Below, one piece after another: positions 1 through 10,788 of a stretch of DNA of 64,000 bases (position 1 is its first letter; each line of letters opens with the position of its first letter). Below the pieces are notes generated by a model. That model was not told the origin of the DNA. It searched no databases and saw nothing but the letters and a program-made list of their open reading frames with translations. The translations under genes were made by a program, and so were the position numbers. The stretch comes from an uncultured Sphingomonadaceae bacterium (lineage in GTDB: Bacteria; Pseudomonadota; Alphaproteobacteria; Sphingomonadales; Sphingomonadaceae), in the NCBI GenBank assembly GCA_902806235.1, contig CADCVW010000043.1, positions 1 to 64,000 on the forward strand. Reading direction: 5' to 3'.

Positions 1-298
1 GGTCGGGGTCGACGAGCGCGGCGACGACGCGGGAAACCCCCCCCGCCGCGAGCAGGTCGGCGCAGGCCGGGCCGCGGCGGCTGCGGTGCGCGCAGGGTTC
101 AAGCGTGGTGTAGGCGGTCGCTCCGCGCGCGGCCTCGCCCGCCTGTTCGAGCGCGACGGCCTCCGCGTGGGGCCGCCCGCCCGGCCGCGCCCCGCCGCGG
201 CCGACGACGCGGCCGTCCTTGACCAGCACGCAGCCGACGGAAGGGTTCGCCGCGGTCCGCCCCCGGCCGCGCTCCGCCAACGCCAGCGCCGCGCCCAT
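1..298 (-). CDS. ribD: Riboflavin biosynthesis protein RibD, N-terminal deaminase part (truncated by window start)
   Basis: Reverse-strand translation MGAALALAERGRGRTAANPSVGCVLVKDGRVVGRGGARPGGRPHAEAVALEQAGEAARGATAYTTLEPCAHRSRRGPACADLLAAGGVSRVVAALVDPD; HAE and TLEPCxHxxxxxPC zinc motifs. Frame not listed in the ORF track; a CTG start slightly upstream is possible. Confidence 0.9.
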   Translation of the reverse strand, partial: MGAALALAERGRGRTAANPSVGCVLVKDGRVVGRGGARPGGRPHAEAVALEQAGEAARGATAYTTLEPCAHRSRRGPACADLLAAGGVSRVVAALVDPD

Positions 299-315
299 CC
301 AGCGAAAATCTGCGG

Positions 316-633
316 TCAGATGCCCAACCGGCGCTCAAGCCTCTGGTACTGGCGCTGCCGCTCGGCCCTGAGCAGCGCGCGCTGCCGGCTGTCGATTTTC
401 TGCTGGGCGACGATATCCGCGTCCGTGCGGTTCGCGCTCCAGGACTCGGCGTAGATCAGCTGCGTCGGCGGCTTCATGTCCTTCTTCGCGTCGTGGTGGA
501 AACCCCAGATGATCATCCCCGGCAGCGCGAGCGCGAGCGCCCCCGCAATCAGCGGCTGCTTGCCGCGGCCGGCGAGGAAGGAGCGCAGGTCGGCGAAGGC
601 CGCGCGCGGCGAGGAGGGACGGGGAAGCGCCAT
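316..633 (-). CDS. Conserved hypothetical protein, one predicted TM helix
   Basis: ORF from MALPRPSSPRAAFADLRSFLAGRGKQPLIAGALALALPGMIIWGFHHDAKKD...; hydrophobic segment then charged C-terminus; abuts ribD. Confidence 0.6.
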   Translation of the reverse strand: MALPRPSSPRAAFADLRSFLAGRGKQPLIAGALALALPGMIIWGFHHDAKKDMKPPTQLIYAESWSANRTDADIVAQQKIDSRQRALLRAERQRQYQRLERRLGI

Positions 634-680
634 GGCGGCCAAGATAAGGCGCAGGGCGTTCCCCCGCCAGTGGTCCCGGT

Positions 681-1376
681 TCAGGCGTTCTCCAGCAGGA
701 AGCGCACCATCATTGTTTTGCTCGCCTCCACCGGGCGGCCGTCCTCCGTCGCGGGCTTGAAGCGCCAGCGGCGGAGCGCCTGCTCGCGCGTGGCTTGGCA
801 GAAGGCATCGCTCGCCGCGCGCACGCACTCCACCGCCGCCACGCGCCCGTCGCGGCCGATCGTCACGCGCACGGTGACGTTGCCCTCGTTCTCGGCGCGG
901 AGCTCGGAGGAAGGATAGTCGGGCTGGAGCGCGCCAGCGTAGCGCGGGTCGAGCCGCGCGTCGACGCGCACGGGCGGCGCCTTCGGTTCGGGCTGGGGAA
1001 CGGGGAGCGGCGGAGGCAGCTTCGGGCCGAGCGCGAGGTCGGGGGTCGGCGGCCCCGGCGGGAGCGGCAGGGACGGAGCGGGCGCGTCCGTCCGGTCCAC
1101 TGGCGGCATCGGGCGCGGCAGCGGCGGTGCGATGATTGGATCGGGCAGATCGAGCACCGAAGGAGCAGTCTTTGGTTGTTCGACCATCAGCTCGGGCGGG
1201 GGCGGCGGCTTCAGCGGAATGTTGATCGCCTCCGTGATCACTGGCTCATGATCGAAGATCACCGGTCCCTTGGCGAGCAGCAGCGCGGCGACCGCCGCGG
1301 CGTGCGCGGCGTCCACCAGCGCCAGGCTCGCGGGGCTGGAGCGGCGCTGCGCGGCGAAACCTCCGATTGCGGGCAT
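681..1376 (-). CDS. TonB family protein / energy transducer
   Basis: Pro-rich central region (LKPPPPPELMVEQPK...) and TonB C-terminal domain (PDYPSSELRAENEGNVTVRVTIGRDGRVAAVECVRAASDAFCQATREQALRRWRFKPA). Confidence 0.85.
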   Translation of the reverse strand: MPAIGGFAAQRRSSPASLALVDAAHAAAVAALLLAKGPVIFDHEPVITEAINIPLKPPPPPELMVEQPKTAPSVLDLPDPIIAPPLPRPMPPVDRTDAPAPSLPLPPGPPTPDLALGPKLPPPLPVPQPEPKAPPVRVDARLDPRYAGALQPDYPSSELRAENEGNVTVRVTIGRDGRVAAVECVRAASDAFCQATREQALRRWRFKPATEDGRPVEASKTMMVRFLLENA

Positions 1377-1503
1377 GATCTGTCTCCTTCTCCTGCGCCC
1401 GGCTGTGTCGTCGGTGCGATCGCAATATGTTACAACGTAACATGGACGAGAACAAGGAGGGAGCGGGATGGTTCCGCGGAGAACGGATTGAACACATTCC
1501 CAT

Positions 1504-1592
1504 CGTCATCCCGGGTCTGACCCGGGACCCACCTTCTCCTTTCGCAGCCGTGGTCGAAGGCGGGTGGGTCTCAGCTCAAGGCCAGGATGACG
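1504..1592. repeat. Intergenic imperfect palindrome, 'CGTCATCCCGG...CCGGGACCCACC' type
   Basis: cgtcatcccgggtctgacccgggacccacctt ... ggcgggtgggtctcagctcaaggccaggatgacg; related copy at 23309-23395. Confidence 0.7.
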
Positions 1593-1641
1593 GCGGTTCT
1601 CGACGACAGGCGGCCCGGCCAGAGGCAGGCGACCCCTACCC

Positions 1642-2544
1642 CTACTTCGCGACCAGGAACGCCTTCAGCTCCGCCCGGAACCGCGCCGGCTGGTCGAGCA
1701 TGATGAAGTGGGCGGCGTCCGGCACGCGCTTCAGCGTCGCCCGGCGCGCCCCCGCGTAGGACGCGCGGTAGAAGGCATCGACCCCCGCGTCGTTCAGCGG
1801 CGCTCCCGCGGGCGTGACGTAGAGCACGGTCATGGGGGCCGTCACCCGCGGCAGCTCCGGCCGCAGGTCGGTGGTGAGGATCTCGTAATAAGCGTTGGCC
1901 ACCGCGCCGCGATCGCTCGCCCGGCTGTCGGCGAGGATCGCGGGGCGCTCGGCCGCCGTCCGCACCATGCCGTCGATCGTCACCGCCAGCATCGCCTCAC
2001 CCTGCGGCGTGGGCGCGGCGCTCATCGCGCGCCGGATGTTCTCGGCGATCGGCCGCATCGTTTCGGCCGTGGTCGAGGGCCCGCCCACCATCGCGCTGGG
2101 GAACGGCGGCATGTCCACGACCATCAGCTTGCCCACCTTCGCCGGCTCGCGCGCGGCGAGCATCAGGCCGATGGTGCCGCCCATCGAATGGCCGACCACG
2201 GCCGGGGCCTTAAGCCCAGCGGCGCTGACATAGCGTCCGATCTCCGCCGCGACTGGCGCGGCGACCGGACCTTGCGCGTTGGCCTCCGGCTTTGTCCCCG
2301 CGAAGCCCTTTGCCTGCACCAGGTGGTAGCGGTAGCCGGGCACGCCCGCGATCGTGCTTTTCCAGATGCGCGGGGTGGAGCCGAGGCCGGGGATCAAAAC
2401 CACGTCGGGGCCGGAACCCGTCACCGTCACGCTGATCCGGTCGGACGCGAAAGGCCGCGGCGTCTTCGCCTCCGCCCCGCCCGCCGCGTTCGCGAGTCCC
2501 ATCAGCACGGCGAGCAGCGCCGCGCCCTTCCACAACAGCTTCAT
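1642..2544 (-). CDS. Alpha/beta hydrolase with signal peptide
   Basis: Signal-like N-terminus, VVLIPGLGSTPRIW, GHSMGG nucleophile elbow, C-terminal H (AAHFIMLDQP). Confidence 0.85.
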   Translation of the reverse strand: MKLLWKGAALLAVLMGLANAAGGAEAKTPRPFASDRISVTVTGSGPDVVLIPGLGSTPRIWKSTIAGVPGYRYHLVQAKGFAGTKPEANAQGPVAAPVAAEIGRYVSAAGLKAPAVVGHSMGGTIGLMLAAREPAKVGKLMVVDMPPFPSAMVGGPSTTAETMRPIAENIRRAMSAAPTPQGEAMLAVTIDGMVRTAAERPAILADSRASDRGAVANAYYEILTTDLRPELPRVTAPMTVLYVTPAGAPLNDAGVDAFYRASYAGARRATLKRVPDAAHFIMLDQPARFRAELKAFLVAK

Positions 2545-2655
2545 GACTTGACGCCTCCCCCGAGGAAGCTCCGGGAGTGCGCTTCCCCGAGTCGCGCGTC
2601 AAGCGGGCGGCGCGGCCTCGCCAAGCGGCCCACCGCGCGCTACGCACCGCCGGCC

Positions 2656-5403
2656 ATGACTCCGCATCTCTACCTCGTCGACGGCTCCTCCTACATCTTC
2701 CGCGCCTACCACCGGCTGCCCCCGCTCACCAACCGCCACGGCGAGCCCGCGGGCGCGGTGTACGGCTACACCGCCATGCTGTGGAAACTGGTGGAAAGCC
2801 TCGGCAAGGAGGAAGGCCCGAGCCACCTCGCCGTGGTGTTCGACGCCTCCGCCAAGACGTTCCGGAACGAGATGTACGGCGAGTACAAGGCGCACCGCCC
2901 GCCGCCGCCCGCCGACCTCGTGCCGCAGTTCCCGATGATTCGCACGGCGACCCGCGCCTTCTCGCTCCCCTGCATCGAGATGGATGATTTCGAGGCGGAC
3001 GACGTGATCGCCTCCTACGCGGTCGCCGCCCGGGCGGCGGGGTGGCACGTGACGATCGTCTCGTCCGACAAGGACCTGATGCAGATCGTCGACGAAGCGG
3101 TCGACATGCTCGACACGATGAACGACCGGCGGATGGGCGTGCCTTACGTCCGCGAGAAGTTCGGCGTGCCTCCGGAGCAGGTCGGCGACGTGCTCGCGCT
3201 GATGGGCGACAGCGTCGACAACGTCCCCGGCGTCCCCGGCATCGGGCCGAAGACCGCGTCCAAGCTGATCGCCGACCACGGCGGGCTGGAAGCGGTGCTC
3301 GCCGCCGCGCCGGCGATGAAGCCGGGCAAGCTGCGCGACAACCTCGTCGCCCACGCCGACGCCGCGCGGCTCAGCCGCCAGCTCGTCGCGCTGCGCCTGG
3401 ACCTGCCGCTTCCCATGCCGCTCGACGACTTGGGCATGAAGGGCATCCCGGACGGGCCGCTGCGGAGCTTCCTAGAGGACCAGGGCTTCAAGTCGCTCCT
3501 CACCCGGCTCGACCGCGCCGCGCCCGGCGCGGCCTCGGAGGCGCTCGCGCCGCCGCCCAAGGTGGACACGGCGCCGATCGACCGTTCCGCCTACGAGACG
3601 GTGACGGACGAGGCCGCGCTCGACCGCTGGATCGCGGACGCCTACGCCGCCGGCCGCGTCGCGGTGGACACGGAAACGGCCGAGCTCGATTCCATCTCGG
3701 CGGGGCTGGCCGGGATCAGCCTCGCCACCGCGCCGGGGCGCGCCTGCTACATCCCGGTCAGCCATGCGGGCGACGACCTGCTCGCCGAGCGCGCGCCGCA
3801 GCTCGGCGAGGAGCTGGTGCTCGCCAAGCTCCGCCCGCTGCTGGAGGACCCGGCGGTGCTCAAAATTGGCCACAACTTCAAATACGACTGGATCGTCTTC
3901 AGCCAGCGCGGGGTGCGGGTCGCTCCTCACGACGACACCCTGCTCATCTCCTTCGCGCTCGACGCGGGCAAGCACGGGCACGGCATGGACGAGCTGGCGT
4001 TGAAGCACCTTGACCACGCCTGCATCGAGTTCAAGCACGTCTGCGGCGTGGGCGCGAAGCGGATCAGCTTCACCAAGGTGCCGCTGGCGCAGGCGACGGA
4101 GTACGCCGCGGAGGACGCGGACGTCACCTTGCGCCTGTGGCTGACGCTCAAGCCCCGGCTGTCGGCGGAGCAGGTGACGGCCGTCTACGAACATGTCGAC
4201 CGCCCGCTCGTCGCCGTCGTCGGCGCAATGGAGACGCACGGGGTCAAGGTGGATGAGAGTGCGCTGGCATCGCTGTCCGAGGAGTTCTCCGGGCGGATCG
4301 CCACCTTGGAGGCGCAGGTGTACGAGGCCGCGGGCGGGCCGTTCACCATCGGCAGCCCCAAGCAGCTCGGCGAGGTGCTGTTCGACCGGCTGGCGTTGAA
4401 GGGCGGCCGCAAGGGCAAGAGCGGCGTGTGGTCGACGGACGTCACCGAGCTCGAGCGGCTGGCGGCCGGCGGCGCGGAGGTCGCCCGGCTGGTGCTCGAC
4501 TGGCGGCAGCTCACCAAACTTAAGGTGACCTACACCGACGCGCTGCGCGAGAGCATGAACCCGCGGACGGGGCGCGTGCACACCAGCTACTCGCTGTCCG
4601 GCGCGCAGACCGGGCGGCTGTCGTCGACCGACCCCAACCTGCAGAACATCCCGATCCGCACGGAGATCGGCCGCCGCATCCGCGACGCCTTCGTCGCCGA
4701 CGAGGGCCACGTCATCCTGTCTGCCGACTACTCGCAGATTGAGCTGCGGCTGGCGGCGCACATGGCCGACGTGCCCGAGCTCCGCGTGGCGTTCGCCGAC
4801 GGCGACGACATCCACTCGCTCACCGCCAACGAGCTGTTCGGCGAGGCGACCCGCGAGCGGCGCGCCCAGGCCAAGACGATCAACTTCGCCATCCTCTACG
4901 GCATCTCGCGCTGGGGGCTCGCCGGCCGGCTCGGCATCTCGTCGGAAGAAGCGCAGGACATGATCGACCGCTACTTCAACCGCTTCCCTGGCGTCCGCAA
5001 CTACATCGCGACCACGCTCGGCCAGGTCCGCCAGACCGGTTTCACCACCACCCTGTTCGGCCGCCGCACGCACTTCACCCGCATCAATTCCAAGCAGATG
5101 AACGAGCGCCAGGGCGCCGAGCGCGCCGCGGTGAACGCGCCGATCCAGGGCACTAGCGCCGACATCATCAAGCGGGCGATGACCCGCATGGTCCCCGCGC
5201 TCGACGCGGCCGGCTTCGGGACCACGCGGATGCTCCTCCAGGTGCATGACGAGCTGGTGTTCGAAGTGCCCGAAGGCGATGCCGAAGCGGTGAAGCCGGT
5301 GATCCGCGAAGTCATGGAGCGCGCCGCCGAACCCTTGGTCCAGCTCTCCGTCCCGCTCGGCGTCGAGATCGGGCACGGCCCAAACTGGGGCGCCGCGCAC
5401 TGA
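2656..5403 (+). CDS. polA: DNA polymerase I
   Basis: MTPHLYLVDGSSYIFRAYHRLPPL 5'-nuclease start; DTET 3'-5' exonuclease motif; polymerase motifs DPNLQNIPIRTEIGRRIRDAF, SADYSQIELRLAAH, QVHDELVFEV. Listed ORF is over-extended upstream. Confidence 0.97.
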   Translation: MTPHLYLVDGSSYIFRAYHRLPPLTNRHGEPAGAVYGYTAMLWKLVESLGKEEGPSHLAVVFDASAKTFRNEMYGEYKAHRPPPPADLVPQFPMIRTATRAFSLPCIEMDDFEADDVIASYAVAARAAGWHVTIVSSDKDLMQIVDEAVDMLDTMNDRRMGVPYVREKFGVPPEQVGDVLALMGDSVDNVPGVPGIGPKTASKLIADHGGLEAVLAAAPAMKPGKLRDNLVAHADAARLSRQLVALRLDLPLPMPLDDLGMKGIPDGPLRSFLEDQGFKSLLTRLDRAAPGAASEALAPPPKVDTAPIDRSAYETVTDEAALDRWIADAYAAGRVAVDTETAELDSISAGLAGISLATAPGRACYIPVSHAGDDLLAERAPQLGEELVLAKLRPLLEDPAVLKIGHNFKYDWIVFSQRGVRVAPHDDTLLISFALDAGKHGHGMDELALKHLDHACIEFKHVCGVGAKRISFTKVPLAQATEYAAEDADVTLRLWLTLKPRLSAEQVTAVYEHVDRPLVAVVGAMETHGVKVDESALASLSEEFSGRIATLEAQVYEAAGGPFTIGSPKQLGEVLFDRLALKGGRKGKSGVWSTDVTELERLAAGGAEVARLVLDWRQLTKLKVTYTDALRESMNPRTGRVHTSYSLSGAQTGRLSSTDPNLQNIPIRTEIGRRIRDAFVADEGHVILSADYSQIELRLAAHMADVPELRVAFADGDDIHSLTANELFGEATRERRAQAKTINFAILYGISRWGLAGRLGISSEEAQDMIDRYFNRFPGVRNYIATTLGQVRQTGFTTTLFGRRTHFTRINSKQMNERQGAERAAVNAPIQGTSADIIKRAMTRMVPALDAAGFGTTRMLLQVHDELVFEVPEGDAEAVKPVIREVMERAAEPLVQLSVPLGVEIGHGPNWGAAH

Positions 5404-6932
5404 TGAAGGAGGCCGCGGCGGGCGGGGGCGCCGCCGCGTCCACCACCGCCGATTCCGACATCGTCGCGCTCGCCCGGGGCGGGCGCACCAACATGTTCGG
5501 CTTTCTGCTACGCCTGGCCGCGCGGCTTCCCTTCCTGTTCGTCGCCGGTCGCCTGTACGGCGCGGAAACGCTCGGCCGCTTCGCCTATGCGGTGATCGTG
5601 GTTGAGTTCGCCGCCCAGCTCGCCACGCTGGGCTTGAAGCGGGGCTTGGCCGAACAATTATCCGCCGCCGACCGGCCGCACGTCCGCGTGGTCTGGGACG
5701 CGATGTTCGTGGGCGGCGTCGCCTCGGCGCTGGCCGCTGCGGCGCTGATGCTGTTCCCGCAGGCGATGTTCCCCAACAGCGACATGTTCGGGGTCGACTG
5801 GCTTTTGCCGCTGGTGATCTTTGCCATCGTCTGGTCGGACCTGAGCCTGGCCGCGCTCGCCTACCGCCGCGACGTTGCCGCCACCGTGCGCGCCCGCGCC
5901 GTGGTCGAGCCGTGGACGATCAGCATCGCCGCCGCCGCGCTCTACCCGCTCCACCCGCGCGACGGGCTGATCATTGCCTACGTCCTGTCGCTCGTCGCCG
6001 CGCTCGCGGCCTCGCTCTGGCCTTTCTTGCGCAGCTACGGGCCGCCCCGCGGGTGGCGACCGCAGCCGCGGCGGCTGGCGCGCGAGGCGTGGCACTTCAT
6101 GCCCTTGGCCGCCGCGGACGCGGTGGAATGGGGCTCGCGGCGGCTCGACATCGCCATCCTCGGCCTTTTCTACTCGCCCGCCTTCGTCGGCGTCTACTAC
6201 GTCGCGCAGCAGGTCGCGACCTTGCCGCAGAAGCTCAAGACGAGCTTCGACCCGATCCTCGGCCCCGTCATCACCCAGAAGCTCGCGGCGGGTGACCGCG
6301 CGGCGGTGGCCGCCCAAGTGCGCCAGGTCGGCTTCTGGATCCTCGCCGCGCAGGCTGGGATCGCTTTGGCGCTGGCTATCCCGGGCGAAGCGGTAATGGG
6401 GCTCATCGGCCCCAATTTCGTCCAGGGCACCGGCGTGCTCGCCTTTCTCCTCGCCGCGGAGGTCGCGGCGGCGGTGGCGGTGGTGTCGGAAGCGGCGCTG
6501 ATCTACGTCGCGCGCAAGCGAAACCTCCTGATCTCGCTCGGCATGATCGCGGTCCAGGCGGCGCTCTCCATCTTCTTCATCCGCGGCCTGCGCGACCTCC
6601 TGCCCCGCTTCGCCCTGCCCGAGGCCTGGGCCGCGGCGGGGCCGGCGGCGGCGCTGCTCGTCGCGCTCGGCCTCGCGTCCGTCGCCAAGTCGCGCCTGCT
6701 CGCCCGCCTGCTGGGCAGCCCCGTCTCCGGCTGGCGCTGGTCCTTGGTGTGGGCGGCGGCGGCGGCGGTGATCGTGGGCCAGCTCGCCATCCTGCTTCCC
6801 GAGTGGTTGGAACTGGCGCTGGGCCTGCCCGCGATCCTCCTGGCGTTCGGGGCGGTGATCTGGATCAAGGGGTTCACGGAGGAGGACCGGGTGCTGTTCC
6901 GGCGGAGGGCGCGGGTGGAGACGGCCAAGTAG
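5403..6932 (+). CDS. Oligosaccharide flippase / polysaccharide biosynthesis family protein
   Basis: Multi-TM protein with flippase-like N-terminus (RGGRTNMFGFLLRLAARLPFLFVAGRLYGAETLGRFAYA); start overlaps the polA stop. Confidence 0.75.
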   Translation: MKEAAAGGGAAASTTADSDIVALARGGRTNMFGFLLRLAARLPFLFVAGRLYGAETLGRFAYAVIVVEFAAQLATLGLKRGLAEQLSAADRPHVRVVWDAMFVGGVASALAAAALMLFPQAMFPNSDMFGVDWLLPLVIFAIVWSDLSLAALAYRRDVAATVRARAVVEPWTISIAAAALYPLHPRDGLIIAYVLSLVAALAASLWPFLRSYGPPRGWRPQPRRLAREAWHFMPLAAADAVEWGSRRLDIAILGLFYSPAFVGVYYVAQQVATLPQKLKTSFDPILGPVITQKLAAGDRAAVAAQVRQVGFWILAAQAGIALALAIPGEAVMGLIGPNFVQGTGVLAFLLAAEVAAAVAVVSEAALIYVARKRNLLISLGMIAVQAALSIFFIRGLRDLLPRFALPEAWAAAGPAAALLVALGLASVAKSRLLARLLGSPVSGWRWSLVWAAAAAVIVGQLAILLPEWLELALGLPAILLAFGAVIWIKGFTEEDRVLFRRRARVETAK

Positions 6933-6940
6933 AAGCATGT

Positions 6941-7044
6941 CGTCCCAGCGAAAGCTGGGACCGCTCTCGCAGATGACTGCCCCGCTACCGGCGTCGCTGG
7001 GCGGCGGTCCAGGTCGATAGCGGCCCCAGCTTCGCTGGGGCGAC
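6941..7044. repeat. Intergenic palindromic repeat 'GTCCCAGCGAAAGCTGGGACCGC'
   Basis: cgtcccagcgaaagctgggaccgctctcg ... gcggccccagcttcgctggggcgac; same family as 25190-25296. Confidence 0.75.
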
Positions 7045-7067
7045 GGCCAATCTCGGTGGAGCGTGGC

Positions 7068-8654
7068 CTAATGCCGGAAGTGCCGCATCCCCGTGAACAG
7101 CATCGCCAGCCCCGCCTCGTCCGCCGCCGCGATCACCTCCGCGTCGCGCACCGAGCCACCCGGCTGGATCACGGCGGTCGCCCCCGCCTCCACCGCGGCC
7201 AGCAGCCCGTCGGCGAAGGGGAAGAAGGCGTCGCTCGCCACCGCCGACCCCCGCGTCCGCGGCTCCGGCCAGCCCGCGCGGCGGGCGGCGTCCTCCGCCT
7301 TCCAGGCAGCGATGCGCGCGGACTCCAGCCGGTTCATCTGCCCCGCGCCGATGCCGGCGGCGGCGCCGTCGCGGACGTAGACGATCGCGTTCGACTTGAC
7401 GTGCTTGGCGACGAGCCAGGCGAAGCGGAGGTCCGCCATCTCTTGGCTGGTCGGCGCGCGCTTAGTGACCAGGCGCAGCCCCGCCTCGTCCAGCGCCCCA
7501 GCGTCGCGGTCCTGCGCGAGCAGACCGCCCGCGATGCTCCGCAGGCTCAGGCCCCCGCGCCGCGTGTCGGGGAGCGCGCCCGTCAGCAGCAGCCGCAGGT
7601 TCTTCTTCGCCGCGAAGCGCGCGCGCGCTTCCTCCGTCGCGGACGGTGCGACCACCACCTCCGTAAAGATGTCGGTGATCGCCTCCGCCGTTTCGCCGTC
7701 GAGCGGTCGGTTTACCGCGACGATGCCGCCGAACGCTGACACGCCGTCGCACTGGAACGCCGCGCGGTACGCCTCCAGCAGCGTGTCCCCGCTCGCCACC
7801 CCGCAGGGGTTAGCGTGCTTCACGATCACGCAGGTCGGCGGCCCGCCGGCGAATTCCGCGACGAGCTCCAGCGCGGCGTCCGCGTCGTTGAGGTTGTTGT
7901 AGGACAGCTCCTTGCCCTGCAGCTGCTCGGCCTGGGCGATGCCCCGCTCCGCGCCGCCGCGCGGGACGTAGAGCGCGGCGCGCTGGTGCGGGTTCTCCCC
8001 GTAGCGCAAGCTCTGCACCCGCGCGAAGCTCAGGTGGAGGCGCTCGGGCGGGCCGTCGCCTTCCCCGCTCGCGAACCAAGCGGCGATCGCCGCGTCGTAG
8101 GCGGCGGTGGCGGCGAACGCCTTGGCCGCGAGCCGCGCGCGGAAAGGCAGGGCGGTCGCGCCGTCCCGCGCCGCCAGCTCGGCCAGCAGCGCGGGGTAGT
8201 CGGCCGGGTCGGTGACCACCGCCACGCCCGCGTGGTTCTTCGCCGCCGAGCGGAGCATCGCCGGGCCGCCAATGTCGACGTTCTCGATGATCTCCGCGTC
8301 CGGCGCTTCCCGCGCCACCGTGTCCTCGAACGGGTAAAGGTTGACCACCAGCAGGTCGATTTCGCCGATGCCGTTTGCGGCCAGCGCCGCCTCGTGCTCG
8401 GCGTTCCCCCGCGCCGCGAGCAGCCCGCCGTGGACCGCCGGGTGGAGCGTCTTCACCCGCCCGTCCATCATCTCGGGAAAGCCGGTGAGCTCCGCCACGT
8501 CGCGCACCATCAATCCCGCGTCGCGCAAGGCCGCGGCGGTGCCCCCCGTGCTCACCAGCTCGACGCCGCGCGCCGACAGGGCGGTGGCGAGCTCGGCCAG
8601 CCCCGCCTTGTCCGACACGGAGAGCAGCGCGCGGCGGATTGGCACGTCGGTCAT
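7068..8654 (-). CDS. purH: Bifunctional AICAR formyltransferase / IMP cyclohydrolase
   Basis: [69 protein letters not shown]-terminal [11 protein letters not shown]. Confidence 0.97.
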   Translation of the reverse strand: MTDVPIRRALLSVSDKAGLAELATALSARGVELVSTGGTAAALRDAGLMVRDVAELTGFPEMMDGRVKTLHPAVHGGLLAARGNAEHEAALAANGIGEIDLLVVNLYPFEDTVAREAPDAEIIENVDIGGPAMLRSAAKNHAGVAVVTDPADYPALLAELAARDGATALPFRARLAAKAFAATAAYDAAIAAWFASGEGDGPPERLHLSFARVQSLRYGENPHQRAALYVPRGGAERGIAQAEQLQGKELSYNNLNDADAALELVAEFAGGPPTCVIVKHANPCGVASGDTLLEAYRAAFQCDGVSAFGGIVAVNRPLDGETAEAITDIFTEVVVAPSATEEARARFAAKKNLRLLLTGALPDTRRGGLSLRSIAGGLLAQDRDAGALDEAGLRLVTKRAPTSQEMADLRFAWLVAKHVKSNAIVYVRDGAAAGIGAGQMNRLESARIAAWKAEDAARRAGWPEPRTRGSAVASDAFFPFADGLLAAVEAGATAVIQPGGSVRDAEVIAAADEAGLAMLFTGMRHFRH

Positions 8655-9328
8655 GAGCGGAGCTCCGCGCCGCCCCGCAAGGCCGCGATGTTGGCGCGGT
8701 AGGCGTCGGGCCCGCCCCGGAAGGCGGCAGTGCCCGCGACGAGCACGGTCGCCCCCGCGTCGGTCGCCCGGCGCGCGGTCGCCGGGTCGACGCCGCCGTC
8801 GACCTCGACCTCGATGGGTTTGCCGATCCTCGAAACGCGCTCGGCCACCGCCTCCACCTTGCGGAGCTGGCCGTCGATGAAGCCCTGCCCGCCAAAGCCC
8901 GGGTTGACGCTCATCACCAGCACGAGGTCGACCTCCTCCAGCACGTAATCGAGCGCCGCCATCGGGGTCGCCGGGTTCAGGGAGACACCCGCCCGCTTGC
9001 CCAGGCTCCCGATACGCTGGATCGTCCGGTGCAGATGCGGCCCGGCCTCCGGGTGGACGGTGATGACGTCCGCGCCCGCTTCGGCGAACGCTTCCAGGAA
9101 CGGGTCGACCGGCGCGATCATCAGGTGGACGTCGAACGGCTTCGCCGAATGCGGGCGCAGCGCGCGCACCACGGCGGGGCCGATGGTGAGGTTGGGGACG
9201 AAGTGGCCGTCCATCACGTCGACGTGGACCCAGTCCGCGCCCGCTTCGTCGATCGCGCGCACCTCTTCCCCCAGCCGCGCGAAGTCGGCGGACAGGATGG
9301 AGGGCGCGATCTTCACGGGGCTGCGCAC
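8651..9328 (-). CDS. rpe: Ribulose-phosphate 3-epimerase
   Basis: [59 protein letters not shown]. Confidence 0.97.
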   Translation of the reverse strand: MRSPVKIAPSILSADFARLGEEVRAIDEAGADWVHVDVMDGHFVPNLTIGPAVVRALRPHSAKPFDVHLMIAPVDPFLEAFAEAGADVITVHPEAGPHLHRTIQRIGSLGKRAGVSLNPATPMAALDYVLEEVDLVLVMSVNPGFGGQGFIDGQLRKVEAVAERVSRIGKPIEVEVDGGVDPATARRATDAGATVLVAGTAAFRGGPDAYRANIAALRGGAELRS

Positions 9329-9386
9329 GGCGCGGGCCTAGCGGGGCGGGGTGGAGCGGGCAAGCGGGTGCGCCTCGCGCGGCCCG

Positions 9387-9466
9387 CCCTTCGACAGGCT
9401 CAGGGCTGACGGGGTTGTTGGATGTCTATTTGCCCAAAGCCGTCAGCCCTGAGCCTGTCAAAGGGC
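9387..9466. repeat. Intergenic inverted repeat, 'CCCTGAGCCTGTCGAAGGGC' family
   Basis: cccttcgacaggctcagggctgacggg...ccgtcagccctgagcctgtcaaaggg; family also at ~11.0, 12.4, 18.1, 19.7 and 26.5 kb. Confidence 0.8.
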
Positions 9467-9496
9467 AGGAAACGCGCACCGCCTTCGCCGGGCCGC

Positions 9497-10750
9497 TCAC
9501 TCCGCCCGCCGGAACCGCGCGAAGAAGAAGCCGTCCGCGCCGCCCTCCGCCGCCAGCGCCGAGGGCAGCACCCGGACGAAGCCGCGCGCGTCCGTCCGCG
9601 TCCAGGCCGGCAGCTCTTCCGGCGCCGGCGGCTCCGCCCGGTAGTCGCCGCGCCCCCACAGGAAAGTCTTGGCCACCGCCTCGCCCTCCTCCGGCTCGAG
9701 CGAGCATACCGCGTAGACCAGCCGCCCGCCCGGCCGCACCCACTCCGCCGCACGCGCGAGCATCGCGCCTTGCGCTTCCGCCAGCTCGGCGATCGCCCGC
9801 GGGCGGACGCGGTGGAGCACGTCGGGGTGGCGGCGGTAGGTGCCCGTCGCGCTGCACGGCGCGTCGAGCAGCACGGCGTCAGCAGGCTCGCGCGGCTCCC
9901 ACCGCAGCACGTCGGCCGTCACCACCTCGGCCTCTAGCCCCGTGCGCGCCAGGTTGTCGCGGAGTCGCGCGAGACGATTTTCGCTCGCGTCCACCGCCGT
10001 CGCGCGCCAGCCGGCGGCGGCGAGCTGCATCGCCTTGCCGCCGGGCGCGGCGCACAGGTCCAGGACGCGATGCCCCGCACCGCCGTCGCCCAGCAGCCGC
10101 GCGGGGAGCTGGGACGCGGCGTCCTGCACCCACCAGTCCCCGTCCGCGTAGCCGGGCAGCTCGGCCGGCGCCGTCCCGCGTGGCAGCCGCCGGTGGCCGG
10201 GCAGGAGCGAGGGCGCATCGGCGAAGCCCTCCGCCCCCGGCTTGAGCGCCACGTCGAGCGGCGGCGGCTCCGCCAGCAGCGCGCGCGCCGCCTCCACCTC
10301 CGCTTCTCCCCAAGCCGCGCGCCACCGCTCGGCGACCGCCGCGGGCAGCGTCGGCTGCTCGGGCAGCGCCGCGCCGTTGCGGAGCAACGTCCCGAACACG
10401 CCGTGGACGAGCCGCCGCGGACCGCCGTCGACCAAGGGCAGCACGGTGGCGATCGCCGCGTGCGGCGGGGTGCGCAGCCGCAGCGCCTGCGCGAGCGCGA
10501 TCCGCAGCGCCCCGCGCGCCTTGGCGTCCGGCGGCAGCGGCTTGGCCGTCGCCCCGTCGATCAGCGCGTCGAGGTCGGGCAGCCAGCGCAGCGCCTCGCC
10601 GGCGATGGCCAGCGCCAGCCGCCGGTCGTCCTCACGGGGGAGGCGCACGGCCTCCGCGTCCAAAGGCAGCCCGCGGCGCAGCACCCGGTCGAGAAGGTCG
10701 AGCGCCGCGCGCCGCGCGCCCGCGCCGGCGATGGTTTTGGAATCGGTCAC
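9497..10750 (-). CDS. RsmB/NOP family class I SAM-dependent RNA (cytosine-5) methyltransferase
   Basis: NusB-like N-terminus (RRAALDLLDRVLRRG), VLDLCAAPGGKAMQLA, DAPCSATGTYRRHPDVLHR, YAVCSLEPEEGE. GTG start at 10750 preferred over listed 10786. Confidence 0.9.
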   Translation of the reverse strand: MTDSKTIAGAGARRAALDLLDRVLRRGLPLDAEAVRLPREDDRRLALAIAGEALRWLPDLDALIDGATAKPLPPDAKARGALRIALAQALRLRTPPHAAIATVLPLVDGGPRRLVHGVFGTLLRNGAALPEQPTLPAAVAERWRAAWGEAEVEAARALLAEPPPLDVALKPGAEGFADAPSLLPGHRRLPRGTAPAELPGYADGDWWVQDAASQLPARLLGDGGAGHRVLDLCAAPGGKAMQLAAAGWRATAVDASENRLARLRDNLARTGLEAEVVTADVLRWEPREPADAVLLDAPCSATGTYRRHPDVLHRVRPRAIAELAEAQGAMLARAAEWVRPGGRLVYAVCSLEPEEGEAVAKTFLWGRGDYRAEPPAPEELPAWTRTDARGFVRVLPSALAAEGGADGFFFARFRRAE

Positions 10751-10788
10751 CGCTGGCAAATGGCCGCCCCGCTCCCGATATGCCACCC

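Noticed and set aside
3472-5400. 642-aa minus-strand ORF antisense to polA
   Set aside because: Opposite a fully supported polA; composition is typical of high-GC antisense frames and no domain is recognisable.
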